Origin: an uncultured Schlesneria sp. | Lineage (GTDB): Bacteria; Planctomycetota; Planctomycetia; Planctomycetales; Planctomycetaceae | Assembly (NCBI GenBank): GCA_903858935.1 | Contig: CAIOKO010000165.1 | Span: 1-34,718, forward strand | Direction of reading: 5' to 3' | DNA length: 34,718 nt | Part shown: positions 26,026-34,588 of the stretch, in pieces | How positions within the stretch are numbered: position 1 is the first letter of the stretch | Layout of the letters: each line of letters begins with the position of its first letter | Notes under the pieces: model-generated | What the model saw: only the letters and a program-made list of their open reading frames with translations | Database searches by the model: none | What the model was told of the DNA's origin: nothing | Position numbers and translations under genes: made by a program

Positions 26026-27201
26026 CTATTGGCTCGCAGATTTCGAACCGTTTGGCGAGCCCGAGATGGGAACTCCGGTAGGGAGCGGTCGACCGGCAAC
26101 GGAGAATCCGTGGTCATGCGTAAACTTTTGCAGCTTCCGATAAAGCGCATAGCTGTCAGGATAAACCCAAAAAGTCAGGGTCGTATCGGGCGCTGCGCCA
26201 AGAATCGATTGATAGAATTTCGATCCTTTACGCAACGCAGCTTCGGCGGTCTCTCCCTTGGTTTCTGGTTCAGGATGAATTTGCCAGCTGGAAAGACTGA
26301 TGCGATACCCACCGTGTCCGGCTCTGAGTTCGTCCAATCCCGATAACGTCTCTACTCGCACGAGATACTGCATATTAAAGCCTTCGACTGGCCCGATTTG
26401 CCCTTGGTGCTGTCGAGTTTTCACCAACCAGTCTTTCCGTTTTTGAATCTGGTCCTTCAGTCGAGAGACAAGTTCATCGACCGGCACCTCTGAAACGCGA
26501 TTTCGCTCCAGTCGATAGTGCTTTTCATTGCCATTAACGACTCGACTGAGTGGCGTAATCTTGTGTTCCAGCGTCTGGACATTCGCCGGCTTGTCTTCAA
26601 TCTCTGCGATTTGAATTTTCAGTCGTTCCAGGTCTTTCCTGGCGAGTTCCAAATCGGCGACCGCTTTTGCCTTTCGCATCTTGCTGGCGTCGAGTTGCTG
26701 AGTCGATACGGCCAACATCTCTTGGACGGCCTTTTGACGCTCGGTTAATTCGACCTGCCGCAGATTCGTCTGCTGCACGCGGGCTGCAAGGGCCAGCTCC
26801 TCTTTTGTAATCGAGGCAAGCACTGTTTCCAGTTCCTTCGTCATTTCCACAAGCTCTTGCGGAACGACCAACTCGGGCAAAGGAGGACGTATCGGAATTT
26901 CCTGTGGCTCCGGCTCCGATTCCGGTTCTTCTTCCGATTCCTGCATCGTCAATTCTTGGCGCTGCGGTTCCTCAGTGGCCTCTTCGGACTCATTAGCCTT
27001 TGCAGGAGCATATTGGGCCGATTCGGAGAGTGGTTCATCGGACAAAGGGGTCCCTGGCGGCAGAAAAACCACAGGTATCTTACTGACATGCAGACCCGCA
27101 ATCACGATCAGGATGATCAAGATACCGACGATGTTCGCAACGACATCGAGAAACGAGTCGGAGCCAAACTGCAATTCACCTTTCGGGCGACGACGACTCA
27201 T
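26026..27201 (-). CDS. ExbD/TolR-like membrane-anchored protein with coiled coil
   Basis: This is a 391-residue protein. A short basic cytoplasmic N-terminus is followed by one membrane helix, SDSFLDVVANIVGILIILIVIAG (residues 14-36, shown without the inner gap), with an Asp at 19 in the position where ExbD/TolR/MotB proteins carry their proton-conducting Asp. Residues ~55-110 are Glu/Pro-rich, ~115-205 a probable coiled coil, and 270-385 a globular C-terminus containing WVYPDSYALYRKLQKF. The family resembles ExbD only in the anchor. The start overlaps the stop of the upstream 891-residue gene by 4 nt, so the pair is coupled. No ExbB/TolQ-like channel gene lies in the window. Confidence 0.7.
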   Translation of the reverse strand: MSRRRPKGELQFGSDSFLDVVANIVGILIILIVIAGLHVSKIPVVFLPPGTPLSDEPLSESAQYAPAKANESEEATEEPQRQELTMQESEEEPESEPEPQEIPIRPPLPELVVPQELVEMTKELETVLASITKEELALAARVQQTNLRQVELTERQKAVQEMLAVSTQQLDASKMRKAKAVADLELARKDLERLKIQIAEIEDKPANVQTLEHKITPLSRVVNGNEKHYRLERNRVSEVPVDELVSRLKDQIQKRKDWLVKTRQHQGQIGPVEGFNMQYLVRVETLSGLDELRAGHGGYRISLSSWQIHPEPETKGETAEAALRKGSKFYQSILGAAPDTTLTFWVYPDSYALYRKLQKFTHDHGFSVAGRPLPTGVPISGSPNGSKSASQ

Positions 27202-29873
27202 CGGTTGGCTCCTGCTTTAGGTAGGGCAGCAGCCTTGAGTCCGGGCTTTTTCGTCGGCTTCGTCGTCTTCGCCGTGTCACGGCCAAATTCGATCGCGTCG
27301 TTTTGTTTCGAGAATTCATGCGAGGTCGCCAAACCGGCTCGGGTCATCATGGCATTGACCTGTTCGTAGTGACTATTTCCTTCAGGCTTCACGATAAACT
27401 TCAATCGCGGTGCCCAGAAGAATCCCTGCGGAGGACGACCCCATTCATGAGAGTAGGCATCAAGTGCCGTGGCGAACAATTCCAATGTTTCTTGCCTCGA
27501 CTCCCCCTGCCCTACGGGAATTGCAAACTTTTCGGCGATCATCAGTTTATCTTCTGAGACATCAACGCGAACTTCCCGCTCAAACCCGATACTGGCTCCT
27601 GGTTCGCAATATCCCCAGCGCCGCCCCGCGAGCATTTCAGGCTCCAGGGGTTTGTCCGCTTCATCATTATTCTTCTTGCTTGGTCTTTCGCCGGGGTGCG
27701 GTGCTCGCGTCGAAGAACCTTTGTTATGAGAAAAACGGGGCGACGATGAACCGCTATCGGATAAACGGGAGGAACTTGATTGACCGCCAGATCGCGAACC
27801 GGAACTCCCATCACCTTGCGCGTAACGGCCATCGCCATCGGAATCTCCCTCGGGGCCGATGGATTCTCCGTCGCTCCCAGGCTTTGATTTCGAAGACTTG
27901 CGATTGGGACGCTGCCCGATCGGCATTCCTGGCTCTGACTCGTCCCAGCCTTCAGAAGATTGGCCCGATCCTGCCCCGCCGGACGCCGAACCTTTGAAGG
28001 AGGTTCCGTTCGAGTTCCCTGAGCCATTTCCGCCGGACGATCGATTGCCCGATCCTTGAGCCATTCGAGAGTTACCTCGATCAGACGTCGCCGAACCCTG
28101 ACCGGTTCCGCCAACGGCTCCGCCGCCAGGCCCACCACCAGACCCACCAAAAGTTCCTCCGCCGGGCGCACCACCTGATCCACCAGCAAGTCGGCCTCCT
28201 GAGCCACCGGAAGTTCCGCCAGTGACTCCATCGTCGGATCCTTCTTCGGCTCCGTCACCATTTTCCCCAACCGGACTGCCGCTGGTTCCACCACTCGTCC
28301 CGCCGCCCGATCGGCCCCGGATGCCTGCATAGGATCCTCGAGAAATACCGTCGCCCCCACCACCGTCGAAGCCGTCACCATTTCCGGTATCCGCCCCTGA
28401 ATCGGCACCCCGACGTGGTCCCGAACCACTACTGCCGAACGATCCACCCGACTCGCCACCGAAGCCCCCCGCAACGTCGTTTCCGCGAGATTGACCACGA
28501 GGACGACCCTGGAAGTTTTCAACCCGTTCCCAGCTTCGTGATCCGACAGAATTATCACCCCCCGTCAAATCGTTCATCGTGAAGCCGTTTCCGCCAGATT
28601 GTCCGGAATCGTCGGTCCCACCGGGTCCGGAGCCTCGCACGGCACCAAACATTGACCCTCCACCCGGCCCCCCACTGCCAGAGCCGGAATTGCCGGCGAC
28701 GCCTCCACCTGGTCGTCCGCCGCCTGACCCTCCGCCACCCGAGCCCCGGCGACCGGGAGCACCGCCGAAGACACTTCCACCGCTTCCCGTCATCAGGGCT
28801 GAACGAGCAATATTTTCTCGCTCGGCAAATAATCGACTGACGGCTGTCTGACACGCGGTTTTTGCACCACTATCAACATCTGGCAGTTTCAACACAGTCG
28901 ACTCTTCGATCAGTTCATACCCTTGTGACGTACGAATTGGCTCAAGCATTCGCAATGCAACGTAATAGGCGACAACACCCTCCGGTCTCACGAGAATCAG
29001 CACGTACGGCTCGGGTTCACTCCGGGGGTTCCGCTGCTTCAAGTTGATCGCGTTCCAGTAATTAATCAGTGCCCCAGTCCCTGCTGCGATCGGGTTTGCT
29101 TTCGGCGTAAACCCTTCGAGATCCTTCGCCGTGATCAGGATGTCTTCCTGCAGGAATCGAATTCCTGCCGCAGAGCATTCGATGAAGATTGGACGTCGAG
29201 TTGTCCCGGTTTGCGGGTCAAACGGAACAACCTGAAATTGATCGTTTTGCTCCGTCGCGTCAGCAACCTGTGCGGCACGTAAACGCCTTTTCATTTGCAG
29301 AATCTGCTGCTCAACGAGAACCCGCTCAGTGTCTTCCTTCGGGTCAGTCGCTTCCGCAGTTTCTCCGGCAAGTTCATCCAGATTGTTTTCAAGTTGCAGA
29401 ATGCCGGAATTGAGTGATTCCGTTTTTTCAAGCGATTCTTGAACCTGTTGTCGACGTAATGTGAGTACGCGAAGCCGTTGGTCACGCTCGGACGCAAGCT
29501 GTTCCGCACGACTCTGCCACTTTGTTTTTAAAGCTGACAGTTCTTGCTTGCGCTCCGCGAGCGCAAGTTCATAACCGTCGTCGACTGGTGCGACCGGCTT
29601 GAAAGCGGGTTTGGGGGCCGGCCGGGCGATCACTTTGGGAGGCTCTGGCGCTGGCTTTGCAGCGATTTCACTAAGTTCGGCCGCTTTTTTTTCGGCTTCG
29701 GCAATCTCGAGACTGCGGTAAGCTCGCTTTGATGCAGCGAATTCGGCTTCCCGCTGTCGGATTTTCAGTGTCGTCACAAGTAACAAGAAAATCAGCGATC
29801 CCATCGTGCAGATCAGCACGGCCAGGAACGGAAAGACTTTAAAAGAATGGGTTTCCTTCGTTCGACCGCTCAT
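27198..29873 (-). CDS. Membrane-anchored protein with a very long Gly/Ser-rich linker, function unknown
   Basis: This is an 891-residue protein. It has a single N-terminal membrane segment (about 13-36, FPFLAVLICTMGSLIFLLLV) with no Asp, a Pro/Lys/Ala stretch, a coiled coil (about 105-205), then a folded part (about 225-350) with YVLILVRPEGVVAYYVALRM. Residues ~362-720 are almost pure Gly/Ser with Asp/Arg, certainly disordered. A conserved-looking C-terminal domain (about 745-855) contains WAPRLKFIVKPEGNSHYEQV. The upstream end is the divergent region shared with the 1350-residue gene. The layout of anchor, coiled coil and globular end matches the coupled ExbD-like protein, suggesting the two assemble together in the envelope. 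The large frames seen on other strands within it are by-products of the Gly codons. Confidence 0.75.
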   Translation of the reverse strand: MSGRTKETHSFKVFPFLAVLICTMGSLIFLLLVTTLKIRQREAEFAASKRAYRSLEIAEAEKKAAELSEIAAKPAPEPPKVIARPAPKPAFKPVAPVDDGYELALAERKQELSALKTKWQSRAEQLASERDQRLRVLTLRRQQVQESLEKTESLNSGILQLENNLDELAGETAEATDPKEDTERVLVEQQILQMKRRLRAAQVADATEQNDQFQVVPFDPQTGTTRRPIFIECSAAGIRFLQEDILITAKDLEGFTPKANPIAAGTGALINYWNAINLKQRNPRSEPEPYVLILVRPEGVVAYYVALRMLEPIRTSQGYELIEESTVLKLPDVDSGAKTACQTAVSRLFAERENIARSALMTGSGGSVFGGAPGRRGSGGGGSGGGRPGGGVAGNSGSGSGGPGGGSMFGAVRGSGPGGTDDSGQSGGNGFTMNDLTGGDNSVGSRSWERVENFQGRPRGQSRGNDVAGGFGGESGGSFGSSGSGPRRGADSGADTGNGDGFDGGGGDGISRGSYAGIRGRSGGGTSGGTSGSPVGENGDGAEEGSDDGVTGGTSGGSGGRLAGGSGGAPGGGTFGGSGGGPGGGAVGGTGQGSATSDRGNSRMAQGSGNRSSGGNGSGNSNGTSFKGSASGGAGSGQSSEGWDESEPGMPIGQRPNRKSSKSKPGSDGESIGPEGDSDGDGRYAQGDGSSGSRSGGQSSSSRLSDSGSSSPRFSHNKGSSTRAPHPGERPSKKNNDEADKPLEPEMLAGRRWGYCEPGASIGFEREVRVDVSEDKLMIAEKFAIPVGQGESRQETLELFATALDAYSHEWGRPPQGFFWAPRLKFIVKPEGNSHYEQVNAMMTRAGLATSHEFSKQNDAIEFGRDTAKTTKPTKKPGLKAAALPKAGANR

Positions 29874-30247
29874 CGCGAGTACTTGTATTTCTTGCTGATG
29901 GATTCAGGCGAGCTGATTGGCATCCGTCGTCCGGTCCGTTCAGTCTTAAAACATTCAATCAATGGCAAAACTGACCCGAACCCCAAACCCGACTTATCTC
30001 GAACTCACTCCTGCATAACGACTTACGCCAATAAACACACCGCAGACAACCCATTAACCCCATGTCACCCACTCGGCGAGTGGAATTCAGGAATGAGTGA
30101 AAACTCGGCGCTTTTAGACTTATCGGAACAATCGGCATCGTCGGACTTAGGAATGAGTCAAAACCTTCAGGACTTGCAACACAATTGAGATTGTCTCCAA
30201 TTCACGGGCGAACAGGTTTGCTTACGGGATGACAAGTCTCGTATCCT
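29874..30247. other. Divergent region with spaced direct repeats
   Basis: The 374 bp separate the 891-residue gene (minus) from the 1350-residue gene (plus). Near-identical 16-mers lie at 30089-30104 and 30149-30164 (AGGAATGAGTGAAAAC and AGGAATGAGTCAAAAC), exactly 60 bp apart, which suits either a regulator binding twice or an in-frame duplication in a short frame. No promoter could be assigned with confidence. Confidence 0.6.
30093..30188 (+). CDS. Possible 31-residue open reading frame
   Basis: It starts MSENSALLDL, and MSQNLQDL recurs 20 codons later because the 60-bp-spaced repeat is in frame. GGA lies about 9 nt upstream of the ATG. It is Ser/Leu/Asn/Gln-rich with no similarity recognised, and it ends 59 bp before the 1350-residue gene. 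It could be a leader peptide or simply chance. Confidence 0.2.
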   Translation: MSENSALLDLSEQSASSDLGMSQNLQDLQHN

Positions 30248-33200
30248 ATGCAAAGAACTGAGAACCTTTGTTTGAAGGGAGTGTCTCTTCGGCAAAGACT
30301 GCCACAGTTGGCTGACGACATTTATGGCCGGGGGACCGGGACTTTGAATCTTTCCCAATCCGATTTGACGACAGCACAAGAATTGCTCGGATATTTGAAT
30401 TTCTCTGGGGGCCGCCCAGACACAAAATTTCAGCGACAGCTCAATGAATTCATCGCCAGTGTCACGTGGTCGAAGGTTCCAGACGCCTTACAGCAGTTAC
30501 TTGAGCACTTGCATCAGACGGCACCAGCGTTTAGCGATGTCGCCCAGGCACAGTCAGTACTGAAGCTGGTTTTTTCTGATGTGCTTCCTGCTTACCGGGT
30601 GCATCACCGTGATCTCCTTGCGCATCTTAAAGACGCGGAATTCGAGCAACCGCTCTTCCTCGCAAAAGTCTTTGAAGCGGTCTTGCAGCAAGGAGCCCCG
30701 TGGGATGACCGGGAAGGGATCATTCAAGGTGCACTTCATCGTTTGAACGATTTCGTTGGCTTTCGTCCCGTCGCTGTTTTGGAAAACGGCCGAAAGATGG
30801 ATCTTTATCCACACGAGAGGGTTCGCCCCTGGCCGCTTTATCTTCGGAACGCCGGCGTCGCACATGGCCCTTACGAAACGCTGATCAAACGAGCATTAGA
30901 ACTGCTGAACGAAGTCCCGGAAGAAATGCTTTCGGATGCTTATTTTGATATCAACAAAATGGACGAGTTGGCCCTTGATCCAAGAGCCCACGATCATTCG
31001 CATCCAGTCAACAAGCGTACCAATTACCTGTTCGGCGAATGGGATCCGCACCAGATTGACATTAAGGGAAATTATCGGCGTTTCGTAATTCGTCGAGTGA
31101 TTATCGATTCTCTCATTGACTGGCAGCAGAAACAAAAGCGGGTCGCGTCGGAAGAAGTTCTGTTTGATATGGCGGCGGTATTGTGTGGCACGATTCTTAT
31201 GGCGTCGGCGATCAGCGGCGATGGCCCCGAGTGTCATGATTCGAGCGTGACGCTGACGTCACTGCTGCCGCGTGTTGCACGTCAACGAGACCGGTTTTAT
31301 TCATGGCTGCTTGAAAGCGCGACGGGTCAACGCGCGAAACGACTTAAGAAACATGCCAAAGCGACTCGACAGCCGTTTGGACACGTTCGCCAGTCGTTGA
31401 ATATGTACTTGGCGAACTACGGCACGCAACAAGTCCAGCGGCGACAATTAGCGCATTTGTTCGCTCGAATGGGTTATCCAGAGGCGAGCCTGAGACAGGC
31501 GGCAGTAATCCCTTGCGCATCGGCAAGATTTGAATGTGAAGTTCTCTGCCGCGTTCATGGCGCTCGCCGTGTGGTCGAACTCGGAAGAATTGCCGATGCA
31601 TCACGGCTATTGGGTGAAGCCGAGGATTATCTTCACCGGGGAATCGAATGCGGGGCATTGGTCGATCCTTGGAATATCCTTGGTTTTCAAGGATTATTCC
31701 CGCTCTTTTCGTCTCGAGAAGACAGCGTTCCCGATCAGCGGGTCGAAATCCTGTTACACATCATGGAAGCGCTGCTCGATGCCTACACGCGAACGTGGGA
31801 AGAAGCGGCGGCTCGTGGTGACGCGAAGCTGGCCGGAGCAATCTCGTTCCGCTACGAATCGCTCGCTGAATTCTGGGATAAGTTCGGGTCTTCCACCGTT
31901 AACGACCTGCCCCGTGTCGCCGCACGCGAAAGTCTCGATTCGGCATCACATGTCGCACAGGCGTTGTCCGAATGGCGAACTGCCGGCGAAGCGGCAGGTG
32001 ACATTCAGTTCTGGCGAGAACACGTCGCTCAGTTCGAAAGCGCCAAAGCCTATGCACAAGTTGTCTCGGCATTGCTGGAACGTCGTGACACCGTGGCCGC
32101 TCTCGGGCTGCTCATGCAATGGCTCAGCCAGCAGGAAGAGGTCGGACTCGAAGCGGGACACATGTCGTTTGAGGACTTATTGCTCTGGTGGATGGGAATC
32201 GTCGTCGACAACGGCTCAATCACCAAGGACGACCCCTGGCCATTGATTCGTCGCATGTTCGATTATCTCGAAGCCAACGCTGGCGAACTCTGGTCGGCAC
32301 CAGCGGTCCCTGTGATCAATGATTCAAGCAAGCCGCAAAAGTCGGATCACGGCGATGAACTTGCCAATGGAACAAACGAACGTGACGAAGAAGACGAACT
32401 GTTTGATGCCGCCTACGAAGGTGTCGTCTATCGCGATAGTGCTGACGATGGACAAGAAGGCGAGACCATGGATGATCGTCCCGCCTTCCATCGCGAAACT
32501 GAGTTTGAATTGATTGAAAAGCAACTGGAACCGAGACTGAAGTTCCTGCGAACGATCGCTCAGCTTTGGCAAATGGGAGCGACCCTTGCCGTCGAACGCG
32601 AACTGGTCCCTGTCGATTCTCAATCGAACGCTGTACGCGAATCGAAACAAGCTCAGGTCGATTCACTACGTCATTGGCTGGGACATTCCATCGAAGTCCA
32701 GGCTGATCTCAGTCGCTTGATTGATAACCTCTGGAAGCAGGAAATCGGTGAGGCCACTGCCGAACACGACGTCAACATTGAATACGATACACAACTGCAG
32801 ACGAAGCTGTTTTTGATCCAGACGACGATCCAGACAGCACTCAGTTGCCGCTCGGCACAGTGGTGCCTCGCCTGTGCTCTTTCTCCCGCTGACGACACTG
32901 TCAAAACCAACGCTGACGATGTGCGGATCATCGATATCTATCGCGGCGTCATGCAGCGAAACGAAGAAGAAGTCCGTCGAGTCCTTCCCGGACTGCTGCG
33001 ATCCCTGCAAAGCAAACCTCTGCTCTATGTACCGCTTGAGCACGGCGGCGAGCCAAAACAGATCTTAACCGCTCGCTCAATGCAGATGGTCATTCGCTTT
33101 CTTCTCGCACACCTGCCCCAATTAGGCTTGCTGCGCGAGACGTGGCATCTGCTGAAAACGGCCCGTCAGATGGAACGTGCGTCGCGTCCCAAAGGGATGG

Positions 33201-34300
33201 CCGTCACCGAATTCGATCGCCTGTTTCGAATCGCGCTGCGATATACGCTCGAATGCGTTATCAAGGCTTCCGGTGAATGGAAAGGTGGCCGCTTCAGTGA
33301 CGAAGACCTGATTGAAATCGTCGGAACGATCGTCGAGAACTATCTCGATCAGTGGCTGGAACACAGCAACACCATGCGACTATCAACGGTCGAAGCGTTG
33401 AAGGTCGAACCACTTTGGGAAGAAACTGCTGAGTTCGTCAAAACATACGGTTCGTATGTCCTGAACGCACGATTGCTGACGCTGGGAAACGTTCGCGCCA
33501 TCCTCCATAGCGGGGTCGAGCATTTTCTTGAACACCTGGAAGAAAACGAAGATCCCCTGCATCCGATCAAATTGCTGGATGATCTTCGCAGCGGAAAGAT
33601 CGAACGTGACGACGTGGCCGAACAACTGAACCTGATCTATCAGGTTGTCGTCGAAAAATTCGATCGGTTCCTCGAATACAACACCACGACAACCCAGTCA
33701 GACTACGGCGAGCATTTCTATTCACTGCTTGATTTCTTAAGGCTGGAAACGTCGTACGACCGGGATGCCTGGAACATGCTCCCCGTCACGGTCGCGCATG
33801 AAGTGCTGGCCCGCCTCGGCAAACCGGAGGCTGCAACGATCTGGGAAGATGTTTTCTCTCTCAAGACCGAAGAGATGGCCGACGGACATTTGCAGCAACT
33901 GGAATCACTACAAAAGAAGTACGGAATGCGGATGCCTTCCGTTGCAAACCACCTGGAAGAACGATTCGTCAAACCGCTTTCGGTCAATCATATGCTGGCC
34001 AGAATCCGGCCTGCCTGTGAAGACGCGGAAAAAGGTCGCGAGGAATCACCCTCATTCCAGGCCCTGCAGGTTTCCGTCGAAGAGTATTTAAAAACAACCT
34101 CCGGTTCGGGCATCGACATTCCCGCCTGGCTGCGAACATTGGAAGAAGAACTGAACCGAGTTCACGAGTCGGGCGAGACCGCACCGCCCGACGCTGAACC
34201 ACAACTGCACCTTCCGATTCCCGCCCTCAGCTTGAAAGAATTGCGGCAACAGCTGAAGCAATGGAAACAACCCCCATCCGATCGCAAAGGCAAAGCCTGA
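30248..34300 (+). CDS. 1350-residue predicted helical protein of unknown function
   Basis: This large cytoplasmic-looking protein has no signal peptide or membrane segment. Most of it reads as amphipathic helices typical of an alpha-solenoid (for example LLEHLHQTAPAFSDVAQAQS, HLFARMGYPEASLRQAAVIP, IRRMFDYLEANAGELW). A strongly acidic, likely disordered insert lies at about residues 691-748 (GTNERDEEDELFDAAYEG). No nucleotide-binding, nuclease or protease motif was seen. The ATG at 30248 has no clear ribosome-binding site; AAGGGAG lies inside the frame 34 nt later, but no good start follows it. Its neighbour across the divergent region is the membrane-anchored pair. I do not recognise the family; it may be lineage-specific. 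Confidence 0.75.
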   Translation: MQRTENLCLKGVSLRQRLPQLADDIYGRGTGTLNLSQSDLTTAQELLGYLNFSGGRPDTKFQRQLNEFIASVTWSKVPDALQQLLEHLHQTAPAFSDVAQAQSVLKLVFSDVLPAYRVHHRDLLAHLKDAEFEQPLFLAKVFEAVLQQGAPWDDREGIIQGALHRLNDFVGFRPVAVLENGRKMDLYPHERVRPWPLYLRNAGVAHGPYETLIKRALELLNEVPEEMLSDAYFDINKMDELALDPRAHDHSHPVNKRTNYLFGEWDPHQIDIKGNYRRFVIRRVIIDSLIDWQQKQKRVASEEVLFDMAAVLCGTILMASAISGDGPECHDSSVTLTSLLPRVARQRDRFYSWLLESATGQRAKRLKKHAKATRQPFGHVRQSLNMYLANYGTQQVQRRQLAHLFARMGYPEASLRQAAVIPCASARFECEVLCRVHGARRVVELGRIADASRLLGEAEDYLHRGIECGALVDPWNILGFQGLFPLFSSREDSVPDQRVEILLHIMEALLDAYTRTWEEAAARGDAKLAGAISFRYESLAEFWDKFGSSTVNDLPRVAARESLDSASHVAQALSEWRTAGEAAGDIQFWREHVAQFESAKAYAQVVSALLERRDTVAALGLLMQWLSQQEEVGLEAGHMSFEDLLLWWMGIVVDNGSITKDDPWPLIRRMFDYLEANAGELWSAPAVPVINDSSKPQKSDHGDELANGTNERDEEDELFDAAYEGVVYRDSADDGQEGETMDDRPAFHRETEFELIEKQLEPRLKFLRTIAQLWQMGATLAVERELVPVDSQSNAVRESKQAQVDSLRHWLGHSIEVQADLSRLIDNLWKQEIGEATAEHDVNIEYDTQLQTKLFLIQTTIQTALSCRSAQWCLACALSPADDTVKTNADDVRIIDIYRGVMQRNEEEVRRVLPGLLRSLQSKPLLYVPLEHGGEPKQILTARSMQMVIRFLLAHLPQLGLLRETWHLLKTARQMERASRPKGMAVTEFDRLFRIALRYTLECVIKASGEWKGGRFSDEDLIEIVGTIVENYLDQWLEHSNTMRLSTVEALKVEPLWEETAEFVKTYGSYVLNARLLTLGNVRAILHSGVEHFLEHLEENEDPLHPIKLLDDLRSGKIERDDVAEQLNLIYQVVVEKFDRFLEYNTTTTQSDYGEHFYSLLDFLRLETSYDRDAWNMLPVTVAHEVLARLGKPEAATIWEDVFSLKTEEMADGHLQQLESLQKKYGMRMPSVANHLEERFVKPLSVNHMLARIRPACEDAEKGREESPSFQALQVSVEEYLKTTSGSGIDIPAWLRTLEEELNRVHESGETAPPDAEPQLHLPIPALSLKELRQQLKQWKQPPSDRKGKA

Positions 34301-34360
34301 GGTCAGGTGGTTACATCGGTATTGTGTGCAGGAACGACTGAAGTCATTAACCGATTCATC

Positions 34361-34537
34361 GTTTAACCCGCAGCCAGCGGCGCAGCCGGATCGGCGTTCA
34401 GCCGATCTCTTCAAGCGTTGCCCCGGCGCCAACTCTTCTCAAAGTCCGAACGAGAAATGACGCCTCGGCTGACCGCAATTACGCCGTCTCGCTCCCGCTT
34501 CTCTTCGAGGCGCGGTTAAACGATGGCGACAGATTCT
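34361..34537 (+). repeat. Dispersed intergenic repeat, copy 2
   Basis: This longest copy aligns to 19661-19831 over its whole length. A perfect hairpin GATCGGC-GTTCA-GCCGATC lies at 34389-34407. It begins TTTAACCCGCAGCCAGCGGC. Confidence 0.8.
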
Positions 34538-34540
34538 TAG

Positions 34541-34582
34541 TTTAACCCGTAGCCAGCGGCGCAGGTGGATCGGCGTCCAGCC
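34541..34582 (+). repeat. Dispersed intergenic repeat, truncated copy 3
   Basis: It begins TTTAACCCGTAGCCAGCGGC and follows copy 2 for about 42 bp, through GGATCGGCGTCCAGCC, then stops 6 bp short of the transposase stop codon. Confidence 0.75.
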
Positions 34583-34588
34583 TCAGAC

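Larger units (their letters stand above)
34301..34588. other. Intergenic region filled by dispersed repeats
   Basis: After the stop of the 1350-residue gene there are about 60 bp of unremarkable sequence, then repeat copy 2 and a truncated copy 3 in tandem, running up to the IS4-type transposase end. No gene is supported. Confidence 0.7.

Noticed and set aside
27542-28558. A 338-residue minus-strand open frame inside the Gly-rich gene
   Set aside because: It is a shifted reading of GGN/AGY-type codons of the Gly/Ser linker and has an arbitrary Val/Arg-rich composition.
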